From Micropterix aruncella (lineage: Eukaryota > Arthropoda > Insecta > Lepidoptera > Micropterigidae): a stretch of 64,000 bases of DNA. Made by a program: the position numbers and the translations under genes. Each line of letters opens with the position of its first letter. The first letter of the stretch is position 1. This document shows positions 35,902 through 45,777 of the stretch, piece by piece. Below the pieces are notes generated by a model. The model was not told the origin of the DNA. It worked only from the letters and a program-made list of their open reading frames with translations, and did no database searches. The stretch is taken from contig OX155960.1 of assembly GCA_944548615.1 (NCBI GenBank), positions 12,214,365 through 12,278,364 on the forward strand, in the 5' to 3' direction.

Positions 35902-38544
35902 GGGGAGATGTGCTCAAGATGACATACTTTTTTTTGGGGGTGATTACCTGAAAACCTGAATGTTTTGGGAAATTAAATTCAACGTAATCACGTTGACCGT
36001 TTATTTATGAATCACATTCACATACGTTTTATATTCTAATAACACACATTATATATATTAAAAAAAACACTCAAATTCTGACATAGCTAAGATGACATAT
36101 TTCCGTCTAAGATGACATACAAGTATGTTCTAACAACCCTATGCACATAGCTCACAAATATAATGTTTGGCCCTTGGCGTAGCACCTGCACACAATGCAT
36201 GACACCACAGGCAGCACAATTGACAACGTAGCCAGTGTTCTCCAGGTTTTGACTTGCTATACATGTCGTTACAGTATATACACGCTGCGTCGTCATTATC
36301 AGCCTCATCATCTTGGGTGATTGGTTCCTCTTCTTCTTCATCACTGAAGATCCTTCTTTTAATTTGAGTACGAGCTCGCATATTTCTTTTTTTTTCTTTG
36401 TCCTTCTTCTTTTGCACCTGGGCTTTGACCTCGTTAATGAAGGGTGATGCGGTGAGAATTTGAGGTGCAGAGGTTTTTTTTCTTAGGTTTCTCGGATTCC
36501 CTGTGGAAACAGATCTTGGCATAGGGGAGAGGACTTTTAGAATATTCTCTGTGCTAGGTGTCAATGTTGAACGTGAGGTTCCAGGAACAGGTTCGAAAAA
36601 CGTTGGTGGTCCTGGGCTGCTTATTAATTGTGCAGACTCATTTGATCTAGGAGGATCATGTTCATTAAGTTCTAAGATGCTGCCATCCGGTTCTTCTCCT
36701 TGCGGATAGTTGATATCCTGCAGAAGCTGTCTGGGGAGAACTGAAAACGTATCGCGTTCCATTTCTAAGTCATTTTCTGTCACTTCAGCAGGTAAAAACA
36801 AATGATTCGGAAAGATATTCGGATCAAGTGGATATATTCCAGCGCTCTGAAATCCGCTTGTTATGTTGCGGACTGATGCTGCATTTCCATAACCTCTTCC
36901 GAATATGGCAGATACCTGGTACAACCCCACCGTTCTGCGCCCGGATGGTTTCTCAGCCAGGTGGCCAATTCGTTGTCGTAATACGTTTCTAGTGGGCCGA
37001 AGAATGAAACGTCCAATGGCTGCATCCTGGGTGCAGTGCGGTGGCAAGCACAGGAGTATCACGCCATTGGTCTTTGCATACTCTAGTGATTCGAGATGTT
37101 TATGGCTAGCGTGCCCATCGAGTATTAAAAGGACTTTGTTGATTGGATTGCTGCCTACCGAATCGACGAAATGTTTCATCCATTTGAGGAAGAGTTCGCC
37201 TACCATGTATCCACTTTCGTAGCACAGCTCGAGAGTGCCCGGAGGTGCACCTTCAAAGTATTCCGCTTTGTGATTTTTCCTTGGGAATATAAGGGCCGGC
37301 GGAATCTACAACAAAAGAAAGCAGATAAGAAACAATTGATGTTTGGCTACTTGTCTTAAATAGGTAGGTAGGTCGGACCTAATAGGAGGTAAAATAAATA
37401 ATACTAACCAAGTTTCCAATGGCATTGGCACAGACTACCACAGTGATGTGTTCACCTCGCTCTGCGCTCGTCAGTGCGCCAACTTGCTTCTTTCCTTTGA
37501 GGGCAAAGACTTTCGGTGGTTTCTGGACAGTGTTTAAACCAGATTCATCCATATTATAGATCCTCTGAGGAGGATTTTTTTCTTCAGTCACTATCTTCTC
37601 CAATAGGGTGAAGAACTTAGCCACTTGAGGTTTATTGAAAGCCTTCGCTCTCGCAGCAGACGTTGGTTTAGGCGACCTCAACGAAAGACTGGGATTACGG
37701 TCTATAAATCCCTTCAGCCAGTCCCAGCCAGCCAATTTAGTAGAGTTGTCAAATCTGTGTTGTATTCCCGACTTAACTGCAAGCTGATACGCCAGACTCC
37801 TAACGTCAGTCGTCGTGAGACCGAATAGTCTCTTCCATTTGAAGAATGTGGTCGGTCAACTGCTTCTCCATGTCCAAGCTGAAAGTGGGTTTGTAGCGGC
37901 CCAAGTTCACAGGAATGTTGTGGAAGTGTCGACGTAGGGTAGCTTGAGGAACGTTGAATCGTTTGGATGCACAAAGCCATCCGATCCTCTGTTCCCTAAC
38001 GGCTTCTATAGCTGCAGCCATATCGTCTTTCGTCCACGAATGCCGTGTAGATGTTCTTTTGTAGTTTCCGGGCATGCTGAAATTAATTAAACTATTCATA
38101 TCGTGCATCAAAAAAGACTTAGGATAAGATGACATACTATGTCATCTTTAACCCGCTCCTACTATGTCATTTTACCCCACAGCGTGGGCCTCAATACAAC
38201 AAACTTTTAAACCAAAACCGTTGAGGTTAATTTAATCTAATTTCCATATATCTGGCCTTAAACAATGCTACCACGTATAAAAATACTTAGACAAAAAGAA
38301 AACCTTGCCTGATTTGCGTTATCAGCACTAATATCACAATGCAAATAAATAATTGAGAGAGCAAAATTGAAATCATCTGCCGTACTCGACACTAAGGACA
38401 GACTGACAACCATGTCGCGTTGTACTAGCTGCGCCATCTATCTGTCGACGCGAAAACATTGCCGTCACGTTTCTCGCGCGTTTATTTAAAAAGATATGAA
38501 CGCTATGTCATCTTATTGGATGTGTCATCTTAAGCACATCTCCC
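35902..38544 (-). mobile_element. pogo-like DNA transposon
   Basis: Terminal inverted repeats GGGAGATGTGCTCAAGATGA (from 35903) and TCATCTTAAGCACATCTCCC (to 38544) differ at one position. Both ends are next to TA (35900-35901 and 38545-38546), the target duplication of the Tc1/mariner/pogo superfamily. The word AAGATGACATA, direct or inverted, is repeated at 35916, 36088, 36108, 38126, 38138 and 38504, likely transposase-binding sites. One transposase gene on the minus strand fills the element. Confidence 0.85.
36139..38075 (-). pseudogene. pogo-like transposase with C-terminal PHD-like finger, frameshifted
   Basis: A psq-type helix-turn-helix is at the N-terminus (TRHSWTKDDMAAAIEAVREQ, then GWLCASKRFNVPQATLRRHF). 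A frameshift at about 37822 separates it from the frame continuing GLTTTDVRSLAYQLAVKSG. The DDE core follows: YNMDESGLNTV (first Asp) and LLILDGHASH (second Asp). A 103-bp intron (37306-37408, GT-AG) lies between them. After LPPHCTQ the long frame is displaced: the true MQPLDVSFFGPLETYYDNEL lies in another frame at about 36955-37033, then the original frame resumes at TVGLYQVSAIFGRGYGNAAS. The third Asp is thus missing from the apparent ORF. The C-terminus has CIYCNDMYSKSKPGEHWLRC and CHALCAGATPRAKHYICELC, a PHD/RING-like cysteine cluster. Not functional as it stands. Confidence 0.8.
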
Positions 38545-38629
38545 TATGTCACTGCCTACCCATACACCTGCAAATAAATACAGGGAAATAAAAAAAATTG
38601 AGCAATAAAATTTATTTATATTAGGTGAT

Positions 38630-39115
38630 TTGAAAAGGATTCTTGTCGGCATGGATAACCACTTCGAATTTGTTGCAGGTTTGAGGCACTCTCTCCAGGG
38701 TATTCTTCAGTTTCTTTATGTAGCCGTTGACATCGTGTATAATCCTCTGCAGTTGTTAGAACAATCCCCGTTTGATGTCAGGAAAGTTGCCGCACCTTAA
38801 GCTCATATCGCTTTCGTCGCCAAAGAAATATATTTGCAGGAATTGGGATCCTGTTGGGGCGCTGGCAGCAGACCTCCGACAAAGTAATACACCTGACACT
38901 GAACTTTAAAGATTGGAATAAAGCCTTCTACGACAACCTGTTTGTCCCCAAATGATGTCATTTGAAAGCAGCTATAGTACTTCCTAATACGATCCGAAAA
39001 ATGGGCGTGATGAGGGAAGCAGTCCGTAAGAAGGCTGTAAAGAGGCTCTGGTAGAGTTTCGAAGGGTGGGAACTGCACCTTACCAGCGCCGCAGCAGATG
39101 CCGGAAGATCCTTAT
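38630..39115 (-). pseudogene. Helitron Rep/helicase N-terminal fragment
   Basis: On the minus strand: CCGAGKVQFPPFETLPEPLY, FSDRIRKYYSCFQMTSFG and FIPIFKVQCQVYYFVGGLLP. After a frameshift it continues with LQRIIHDVNGYIKKLKNTL and FEVVIHADKNPF. This order is that of the Helitron-like N-terminal domain. The relaxase and helicase parts are absent. It abuts the pogo element. Confidence 0.7.
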
Positions 39116-39118
39116 TCC

Positions 39119-39445
39119 TTAGGTGGCCCTAAGTGGATTTAGACCGGGAGCTATCGGGAAATACCGCGCGGGTGGCGAGGGCAAGGGGTGGGGTGGGGGA
39201 CGGAGATTTAGATTCCGCCGCGCTTCACTTTGAGCCCTATATCCTCGAAATTTAGGCAATAGGGCAAGTGGGGTATCATTTTCAGGTAAATCAATGACGA
39301 CGAATTCATTTCCAGAGGAAAAAAGACACCTGTCCATAGAAGAAAAAAATGGTAAAATCCAAAAATCATTCACTTTGTTTTTTTTTACTTTGTACCCACG
39401 AAGTTTACTTTGTAACCATAAAATATATCTGAGACAGCCACACAT
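39119..39445 (-). other. unassigned 108-codon frame
   Basis: A frame on the minus strand with RCLFSSGNEFVVIDLPEND and a proline-rich end (LRPPPHPLPSPPARYFP). I do not recognise it. Its place between Helitron and LINE debris suggests an element fragment. Confidence 0.2.
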
Positions 39446-39639
39446 CTGGATTACAGAAATATATCGTTTACGTCAAGGAAAAAGCCACAAAAAAAATATT
39501 CGTCGCATGGTACCTATAGCGGCGTGTTTACGTTACGTAGAGACGGACATCCCGCAATGTTAGTTAAGTACATATAGGATTTATACCTTCTATTATACTA
39601 GGATTTATACTTATACATTATGATCCGACTGCATTTATC

Positions 39640-40105
39640 ACAGGCATGGTTGGCTATAATTCTCTCTGTCTCAGAAGAGAAATGCTGGTCATGTCCTATG
39701 TTTTCAATCTAATTCGTGGTAAAACTGATAACCCTAGCTTACTAGCCAAGGTGGATCTTTTCATACCAAATAATTATCTTCGTGCTTGATCGCACCATTT
39801 TTTCGCGGAGCCGTTCTCGCGCACCAACCTTACCAGTTGGAACTTGTTGGCGCGTGCTTTGCGGCGCTTAAATGAAATTCACTCGATGGCACTAGATTTC
39901 GATATGTTTACCGCCAACCCTTACTTGTTTAAATTGCAAGCTATTAATTATTTATTCTTATATGATAGCTAGTATTATAAGTGTCATTCTAGTTGTATAG
40001 TTACGATAATATCTTTATTAATTTTACTTCTCAATGCCTTGGTTTTTCTGTTATGTTGATTAGTAATAAGTGAATAAACAAAATAAATAAATAAATAAAT
40101 ATAAT
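39640..40105 (+). pseudogene. LINE ORF2 C-terminal fragment
   Basis: The plus strand reads SLRREMLVMSYVFNLIRGKT, DNPSLLAKVDLFIPNNYLRA, a stop, then SRTNLTSWNLLARALRRLNE, as at the end of LINE reverse-transcriptase proteins. It ends in the tail AAATAAATAAATAAAT at about 40085. 5' truncated. Confidence 0.6.
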
Positions 40106-40269
40106 AATGATATAAGTAAGCGAGTTATTAATAACAAATACAATCGTAATTATTATTTATTATGATAATTATATTATTCTTTTTTATTTTCTATTACTCA
40201 AATAGAAAAAATGTTGTGTCACCATAAAACTTTCCCGGCAAGTAGCCATGGACTGTTTCATCTATTATT

Positions 40270-40820
40270 ACACCACCCTCCCCCCCCCCTCCCCCTTCCG
40301 ATAGCAAATGTGTTTTTGTCCGAAACTTTATATCCGCATAGTACTTCGGTAGCTATTTAAGCACTCTAGATGAAGAAGGATAGGTATCCATGGTAGAAGT
40401 AGAATATATAAAAAAGAAGAATAGTTTTCGTCCGAAGCTTCATATATTCTGAGTACTTGGGTATCTATTAAAGTACTCTAGATAAGGCAGGATAGGAACC
40501 CACGAAAGAAGAAGAAAATCAGAAAAATAAGAATATTTTAGTCCGAAAATTTATGCATTCTGAGTATTTGGTCTATCTTCTTCGAAGTTAAAGCTCTGTA
40601 GATAAGGCGTGAAGCACTAAGATAAAACACTGTAGATAAAGCACTGTAGATATATCGGAAGAAGAAGAATATCTTTGTCTATTTTTTTTTGCATCCTGAG
40701 TAGTCATCTTTTAAGACACTCTAGATACGGCGGAAGAGGAACCCACAGAAGATGAAGAATAGCGGCAGAAAAAAAAAACATCCGAAACAATACACCCCCC
40801 CCCCTCCTCCCACCCTCTCC
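40270..40820. repeat. 110-bp degenerate tandem repeat between C-runs
   Basis: Units begin TCCGAA at about 40319, 40431 and 40542, with a weaker fourth at about 40675. Each has TCTGAGTA(C/T)TTGG and ACTCTAGATAAGG-like words. C-rich runs border the array at 40274-40296 and 40795-40810. Non-coding. Confidence 0.55.
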
Positions 40821-41276
40821 AACCGGACGACTTTTAATATGTTTTGCCTAAACTAGAAGTAACCAGTTCTGCCGTTTCTCTCTCCTTCCTCAATCAATTC
40901 CCTCTCCTCGGTTATTTTCGATTTGAAGTAAAAGTAGTTTAGTAGTTAAAGTAGTTTATTTTCGATTTGACGGAAAAGTAGTGAAGTTAAAGTAGTTTAT
41001 CTATATTTTTCAAAGACATATAAACATATCTACTCATAAGTCAATAACATTTTACTAAATGATTTTTATTTCCAAAAAGCTCGATTGTTTTAATACGATT
41101 CGATATAGATCACGTGGCAAGAAGCTCGATTATTGGTCTTTTATTTTTTAACTGCAAATAAAGAGTTTATTATGTTTATAAATAGGATAGAAAACGAATT
41201 TACCGCGTGAAATTTGTAGGACCCGACGTTTCGGTGACGTTGCAGCCGCCGTTGTCTAGGGTAGACTAAAGAGCTG

Positions 41277-42278
41277 TCAGTCCGTTGTTTTGCGGGTAGG
41301 CCGCAAACCGCTGCCGCCACTGCGTAGGTTATAACGGTGGTGGGGGGCCGGGCTCGGAGCGCGGGAATTTTTAAAATCCGTCTTGCACACAACACTCACT
41401 GTATCCTGTTTTACGTCTTTGCGTTCGGCGTTCGGCGGCGGGAACATTTTAAGAAGAGGGTTCCACGTAGAAGAGAGTTTGTAGCCGTCATCTCTATTGA
41501 AGTTCGGAGTTCTTCTTATTTCAATGGCTTCCCGGATCATGCGAGGAAAGTAGAATTGTTCCTTGGATAGAACAATGGGATTTTGAAACTGCATCCAGTG
41601 GTTACTTCCGCTATCCAATATATGTTCGCAGATCGCCGATTTTTCTCGCTGAACGTTTTTAACAGCTTTGATGTGTTCTGTCAGTCGCGTGGCTATGGGC
41701 CGTTTCGTTTGTCCAACGTAGGCTAGACCGCAGCTGCATTCGACTTTATACACACCCGGGGTTTGCAGTGGTATTACATCCTTTACAGGCCTCAAAAATC
41801 GAGCTATATTTTGGGTCGGTTTGAAGATCGTTTTTATATCGAATCTGTTTAGCATCTTACTTATTCGATCTGTCACGCCCTTGACGTATGGTAAGAATGC
41901 TCTTGATCTGCTCGGTTTTTGAGTTTCGTCCGTATTAGATCGTGTGCGTGTCTCGTGATATTTTCCGTATCCATTTTTCCTAAGGACATCATTGACATGT
42001 TCCATCTCCTTCGGAAAATGCTCAGTGTCGCATAGATCGCGTGCTCGATTCACGAGCGACGTTTGCACTGAACGTAGATGGTAGGGATGATGGTGTGAGC
42101 TTGCATGCAAATATCTGTCCGTATGTGTGGGCTTCCGATATACCGTATGTCCGAGAGTATTGTCACTTCTCCTCGTCACTTTGACATCCAAAAATGGTAG
42201 GGAGCCGTCCTTCTCTACTTCATAGGTGAAACTGATTTTTGGGTGTATGGAGTTTAGATGACCCAGGAATTCTTTCAC
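41277..42278 (-). CDS. Penelope-like protein, left copy: RT end plus GIY-YIG endonuclease
   Basis: A 333-codon frame, identical in protein to the right copy. The first part (FLGHLNSIHPKISFTYEVEK, FLDVKVTRRSDNTLGHTVYR) is the region after the RT catalytic box in Penelope-like elements. A linker with RPVKDVIPLQTPG leads to a GIY-YIG endonuclease core: GVYKVECSCGLAYVGQTKRP, with ATRLTEHIKAV after it. In this copy the frame is cut before the YVDD box by the dimer junction and opens on a GTG, so no full protein can be made. Confidence 0.75.
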   Translation of the reverse strand: MKEFLGHLNSIHPKISFTYEVEKDGSLPFLDVKVTRRSDNTLGHTVYRKPTHTDRYLHASSHHHPYHLRSVQTSLVNRARDLCDTEHFPKEMEHVNDVLRKNGYGKYHETRTRSNTDETQKPSRSRAFLPYVKGVTDRISKMLNRFDIKTIFKPTQNIARFLRPVKDVIPLQTPGVYKVECSCGLAYVGQTKRPIATRLTEHIKAVKNVQREKSAICEHILDSGSNHWMQFQNPIVLSKEQFYFPRMIREAIEIRRTPNFNRDDGYKLSSTWNPLLKMFPPPNAERKDVKQDTVSVVCKTDFKNSRAPSPAPHHRYNLRSGGSGLRPTRKTTD

Positions 42279-42361
42279 CGTTTGAATGTTGCCTTTCAGG
42301 ATGCAGAAGGTAATTAGCCATAAAAACCTCCAAAATTAAACCCATTCTCTGGCTTCGCTAC

Positions 42362-43405
42362 GTGGATGATACCTTCTGCATCCTGAAAGGCAACATTCAA
42401 ACGGTGAAAGAATTCCTGGGTCATCTAAACTCCATACACCCAAAAATCAGTTTCACCTATGAAGTAGAGAAGGACGGCTCCTTACCATTTTTGGATGTCA
42501 AAGTGACGAGGAGAAGTGACAATACTCTCGGACATACGGTATATCGAAAGCCCACACATACGGACAGATATTTGCATGCAAGCTCACACCATCATCCCTA
42601 CCATCTACGTTCAGTGCAAACGTCGCTCGTGAATCGAGCACGCGATCTATGCGACACTGAGCATTTTCCGAAGGAGATGGAACATGTCAATGATGTCCTT
42701 AGGAAAAATGGATACGGAAAATATCACGAGACACGCACACGATCTAATACGGACGAAACTCAAAAACCGAGCAGATCAAGAGCATTCTTACCATACGTCA
42801 AGGGCGTGACAGATCGAATAAGTAAGATGCTAAACAGATTCGATATAAAAACGATCTTCAAACCGACCCAAAATATAGCTCGATTTTTGAGGCCTGTAAA
42901 GGATGTAATACCACTGCAAACCCCGGGTGTGTATAAAGTCGAATGCAGCTGCGGTCTAGCCTACGTTGGACAAACGAAACGGCCCATAGCCACGCGACTG
43001 ACAGAACACATCAAAGCTGTTAAAAACGTTCAGCGAGAAAAATCGGCGATCTGCGAACATATATTGGATAGCGGAAGTAACCACTGGATGCAGTTTCAAA
43101 ATCCCATTGTTCTATCCAAGGAACAATTCTACTTTCCTCGCATGATCCGGGAAGCCATTGAAATAAGAAGAACTCCGAACTTCAATAGAGATGACGGCTA
43201 CAAACTCTCTTCTACGTGGAACCCTCTTCTTAAAATGTTCCCGCCGCCGAACGCCGAACGCAAAGACGTAAAACAGGATACAGTGAGTGTTGTGTGCAAG
43301 ACGGATTTTAAAAATTCCCGCGCTCCGAGCCCGGCCCCCCACCACCGTTATAACCTACGCAGTGGCGGCAGCGGTTTGCGGCCTACCCGCAAAACAACGG
43401 ACTGA
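42362..43405 (+). CDS. Penelope-like protein, right copy: RT motif C to GIY-YIG endonuclease
   Basis: 347 codons are shown, opening inside the RT catalytic box (RYVDDTFCILKGN); the frame runs back to about 42320 without a start codon. The RT fingers and palm before YVDD are lost by 5' truncation. The GIY-YIG endonuclease has GVY at residues 189-191 and YVG at 201-203, with Cys196/Cys198 just before, and the downstream RLTEH block at 212-216. In intact elements RT and endonuclease work together in target-primed insertion. Both conserved parts here are free of stops, which with the identical arm suggests a young insertion. Confidence 0.78.
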   Translation: MDDTFCILKGNIQTVKEFLGHLNSIHPKISFTYEVEKDGSLPFLDVKVTRRSDNTLGHTVYRKPTHTDRYLHASSHHHPYHLRSVQTSLVNRARDLCDTEHFPKEMEHVNDVLRKNGYGKYHETRTRSNTDETQKPSRSRAFLPYVKGVTDRISKMLNRFDIKTIFKPTQNIARFLRPVKDVIPLQTPGVYKVECSCGLAYVGQTKRPIATRLTEHIKAVKNVQREKSAICEHILDSGSNHWMQFQNPIVLSKEQFYFPRMIREAIEIRRTPNFNRDDGYKLSSTWNPLLKMFPPPNAERKDVKQDTVSVVCKTDFKNSRAPSPAPHHRYNLRSGGSGLRPTRKTTD

Positions 43406-43547
43406 CAGCTCTTTAGTCTACCCTAGACAACGGCGGCTGCAACGTCACCGAAACGTCGGGTCCTACAAATTTCACGCGGTAAATTCGTTTTCTATCCTAT
43501 TTATAATGTCAAACAACCGCGATAGTCTTCGATTTTATTATGTTTAT

Positions 43548-44395
43548 TATATATTACTAAATTCGGAAGCTATGAATTCGGGCTACCATTAAAAAACCTT
43601 AATAACTCTGAAACAAATAAAACTCACAAATTTCTTAGTAACTGTAAAATAGTGTCATCAAAAAGGCCAAAATAAAACAAATAGTTTTTTGAAAATCTAA
43701 ATACGAATTCACTGCATTTGCTTTTGCTTATGTTTCTTGTCTGCCACAAAAAAATATATGAAAAGCGTTCCTGGTATTCAATATTTAATATTGAATATTG
43801 AATACCAGGAACGCTTAATGTGGAACGAATTAATGTGGTATGTAATTATAAATAAGCTATCAGTTTTAGTTTTCATGATATTAAGGTTTATGTTGGTGAC
43901 ACGGATTCATTGCTACTCAGTGTATAATAAATTCAAAATTCCGTATACAATCCACCGCGCACTGATAGAAAATATACCGATATGTAGATTCTATTTTAGG
44001 TGGTACATAAAATTATTTTCACGGTCTTTCTTATTGCTGTAAGATATTCTAGTATTATTAAATAATGGAATCGCTACCTTACGTATCAAAAGAATCTTAT
44101 CATAAACAATAATTCAGCATTTCACGCGTCATTGTTATATGCTAATCCTGCAATTGTCCTACTCCATTGTCAGCTGCAGATCGTTGTACAAATAACACCT
44201 TATCGATCATATTATTGACTTAGCCATAAAATATTGTTAAGACCCCCCCAATGGGGAGTTGTTAGGACCCCCTATAATTATATGATAGCAACGATTAAAT
44301 AATACCTTCTAGCAATCATAGCTCAGCTGAATTAGATTGACATCTGGGATTACTTCATAACAGCAATGTTATTATTTTCACACTTGTTATATTTT
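43548..44395. other. intergenic with a 23-bp perfect hairpin
   Basis: Arms 43763-43785 and 43794-43816 are exact reverse complements around TAATATTG, beginning AAGCGTTCCTGG. A doublet GACCCCCC.AATGGGG / GGACCCCCT lies at 44240-44275. No gene seen. Confidence 0.6.
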
Positions 44396-44399
44396 CAAA

Positions 44400-44780
44400 C
44401 TTGAACGTTTGCAAAAAGTATGCATACAATTCATCTCCGGCTTACATAAGTATGATCACGTGTCCGAATATAGGGCACAGTCACAGTGGTTGCCAGTATG
44501 CCAAAAGAAATGTTCATATACTCGCTCCCCTGTTCCCTGTTTCGTGTACTCTCCCAATCAGCACCATGCTACATATCTCCGCGAGCTTTTCTAACCATTA
44601 AGTTTCCATGGTCACTTGCTTCGGCCAGCATCTGAAAAAACACTCAATATTCGTTGTCATAATACTGATTTCTACGCCTACTTCTTCTGTGTCCATGATG
44701 CAAGACTCTGGAATTATCTTCGGGGGGGGGGGGGGGGTAGGTTGTCTACTTGCTGGGACAGTCTTGGGATGACAGTTCAA
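44400..44780 (+). pseudogene. LINE fragment (same family as 57.8-58.3 kb)
   Basis: The plus strand reads KVCIQFISGLHKYDHVSEYR, AQSQWLPVCQKKCSYTRS and FVYSPNQHHATYLREL, the late RT region of a Jockey-like LINE. The same segment is on the minus strand at 58140-58340. A run of more than 15 G at about 44721-44737 follows, with the GTTGTCTACTTGCTGGGACA block. Confidence 0.5.
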
Positions 44781-45049
44781 TAAATCGCGTATAATAATAA
44801 ATTTTACAAGTTTATTTTTGACAGTTAAGAGTTGGCTTACGATCAAGTTTAATTCTCTATGGATTGCACTTTCGTTTGGGAAAATTATTTGTTTTTAACT
44901 GGACCATCCAATTAACTTAGTAACTGTCAAAATGTGTATGGCAATCATAAAACTTAATGCATACAAAACATTAACTCAAAATAGCACAAATATACCATTG
45001 TCGTCATTATCTAAAGTTCGTCTAACCTCCTTTAGTTATACCATTGATT

Positions 45050-45540
45050 ATATATATTTATTTATTTATTTAATTAATTTAACAACGTATTTACAATGCA
45101 TATGCATTACTAATATTCATGTCAATAAACAAATATTTATATAATTAAAATAAAAATAAAAAAACACGGCCGTTTTGACCATTAGCTTGCATGTACTGCT
45201 GCTGCCCAACTAAGAGCCAGGATTTGTTCCAAGGCAGCGACCTCTAGGCATTCACATATATTCGGCAATTTGAAAAAGAAGAAAAAATAAATATATATTT
45301 ATTTATTTATTTATTTAATTTAACAATTCATTTACAAGTGCACAAGTATCACTAATAATCATATCAATAAAAAAAAATATAATTAAAATTAAAATTAAAA
45401 TTAAACACGGCCGATATGAGCATTAGCATTTAAGTACTGCTGCTGCCCAACTAAGTGCCAGGACTTGTTCCAGGGCAGCTAGCTCTCTAGTTTTTATATC
45501 ACATATATTCGGCAATGAATAAAAAAAAATAAAAAGGAAA
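45050..45540 (-). repeat. two tandem LINE 3'-UTR ends
   Basis: About 240 bp is present twice in direct orientation (45050-45285 and 45290-45540). Each copy opens with TTTATTTATTTA repeats, then ACACGGCCG, ATTAGC, GTACTGCTGCTGCCCAACTA and ATATATTCGGCAAT. These are reverse complements of LINE 3' ends. The inner one belongs to the LINE upstream on the minus strand; the outer is a second, severely truncated copy. Confidence 0.65.
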
Positions 45541-45777
45541 AGAAATATATATATTCCCGTCACCATAACTATATAACTAATACATATAACTAATAATCAC
45601 TAACTAACGATCACAATAGGAAATAAACACACAAAAATAAATAATCGTGTTAATAAAATAAAAATTAAATAAAATGTCAAATGATATCAAACAATAGTCA
45701 CCAAAATTTATGAATAAGTAATAGTAATAAATAAAAATAAAAAAAGTCAAAGAAAATAATAATAATAATAAAAAATG

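Larger units (their letters stand above)
41166..43547. mobile_element. head-to-head dimer of a Penelope-like element
   Basis: Two copies lie in inverted orientation: left arm 41176-42312 and right arm 42370-43506, each 1137 bp, meeting at a 57-bp spacer. Compared stretches are identical and the arms have equal length. The spacer is extra 5' sequence of the right copy (AIKTSKIKPILWLRY leading into the RT YVDD box). A 14-bp direct repeat, TTTATTATGTTTAT, flanks the whole unit (41166-41179 and 43534-43547). It overlaps the arm start by a few bases and is the likely target duplication. The outer ends carry the GAAACGTCGG block of Penelope ends. Both copies lack most of the reverse transcriptase. 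Confidence 0.85.

Noticed and set aside
41337..41570. 77-codon frames antisense to both Penelope copies
   Set aside because: They occur twice only because the palindrome repeats them; they are shadows of the GIY-YIG frame.
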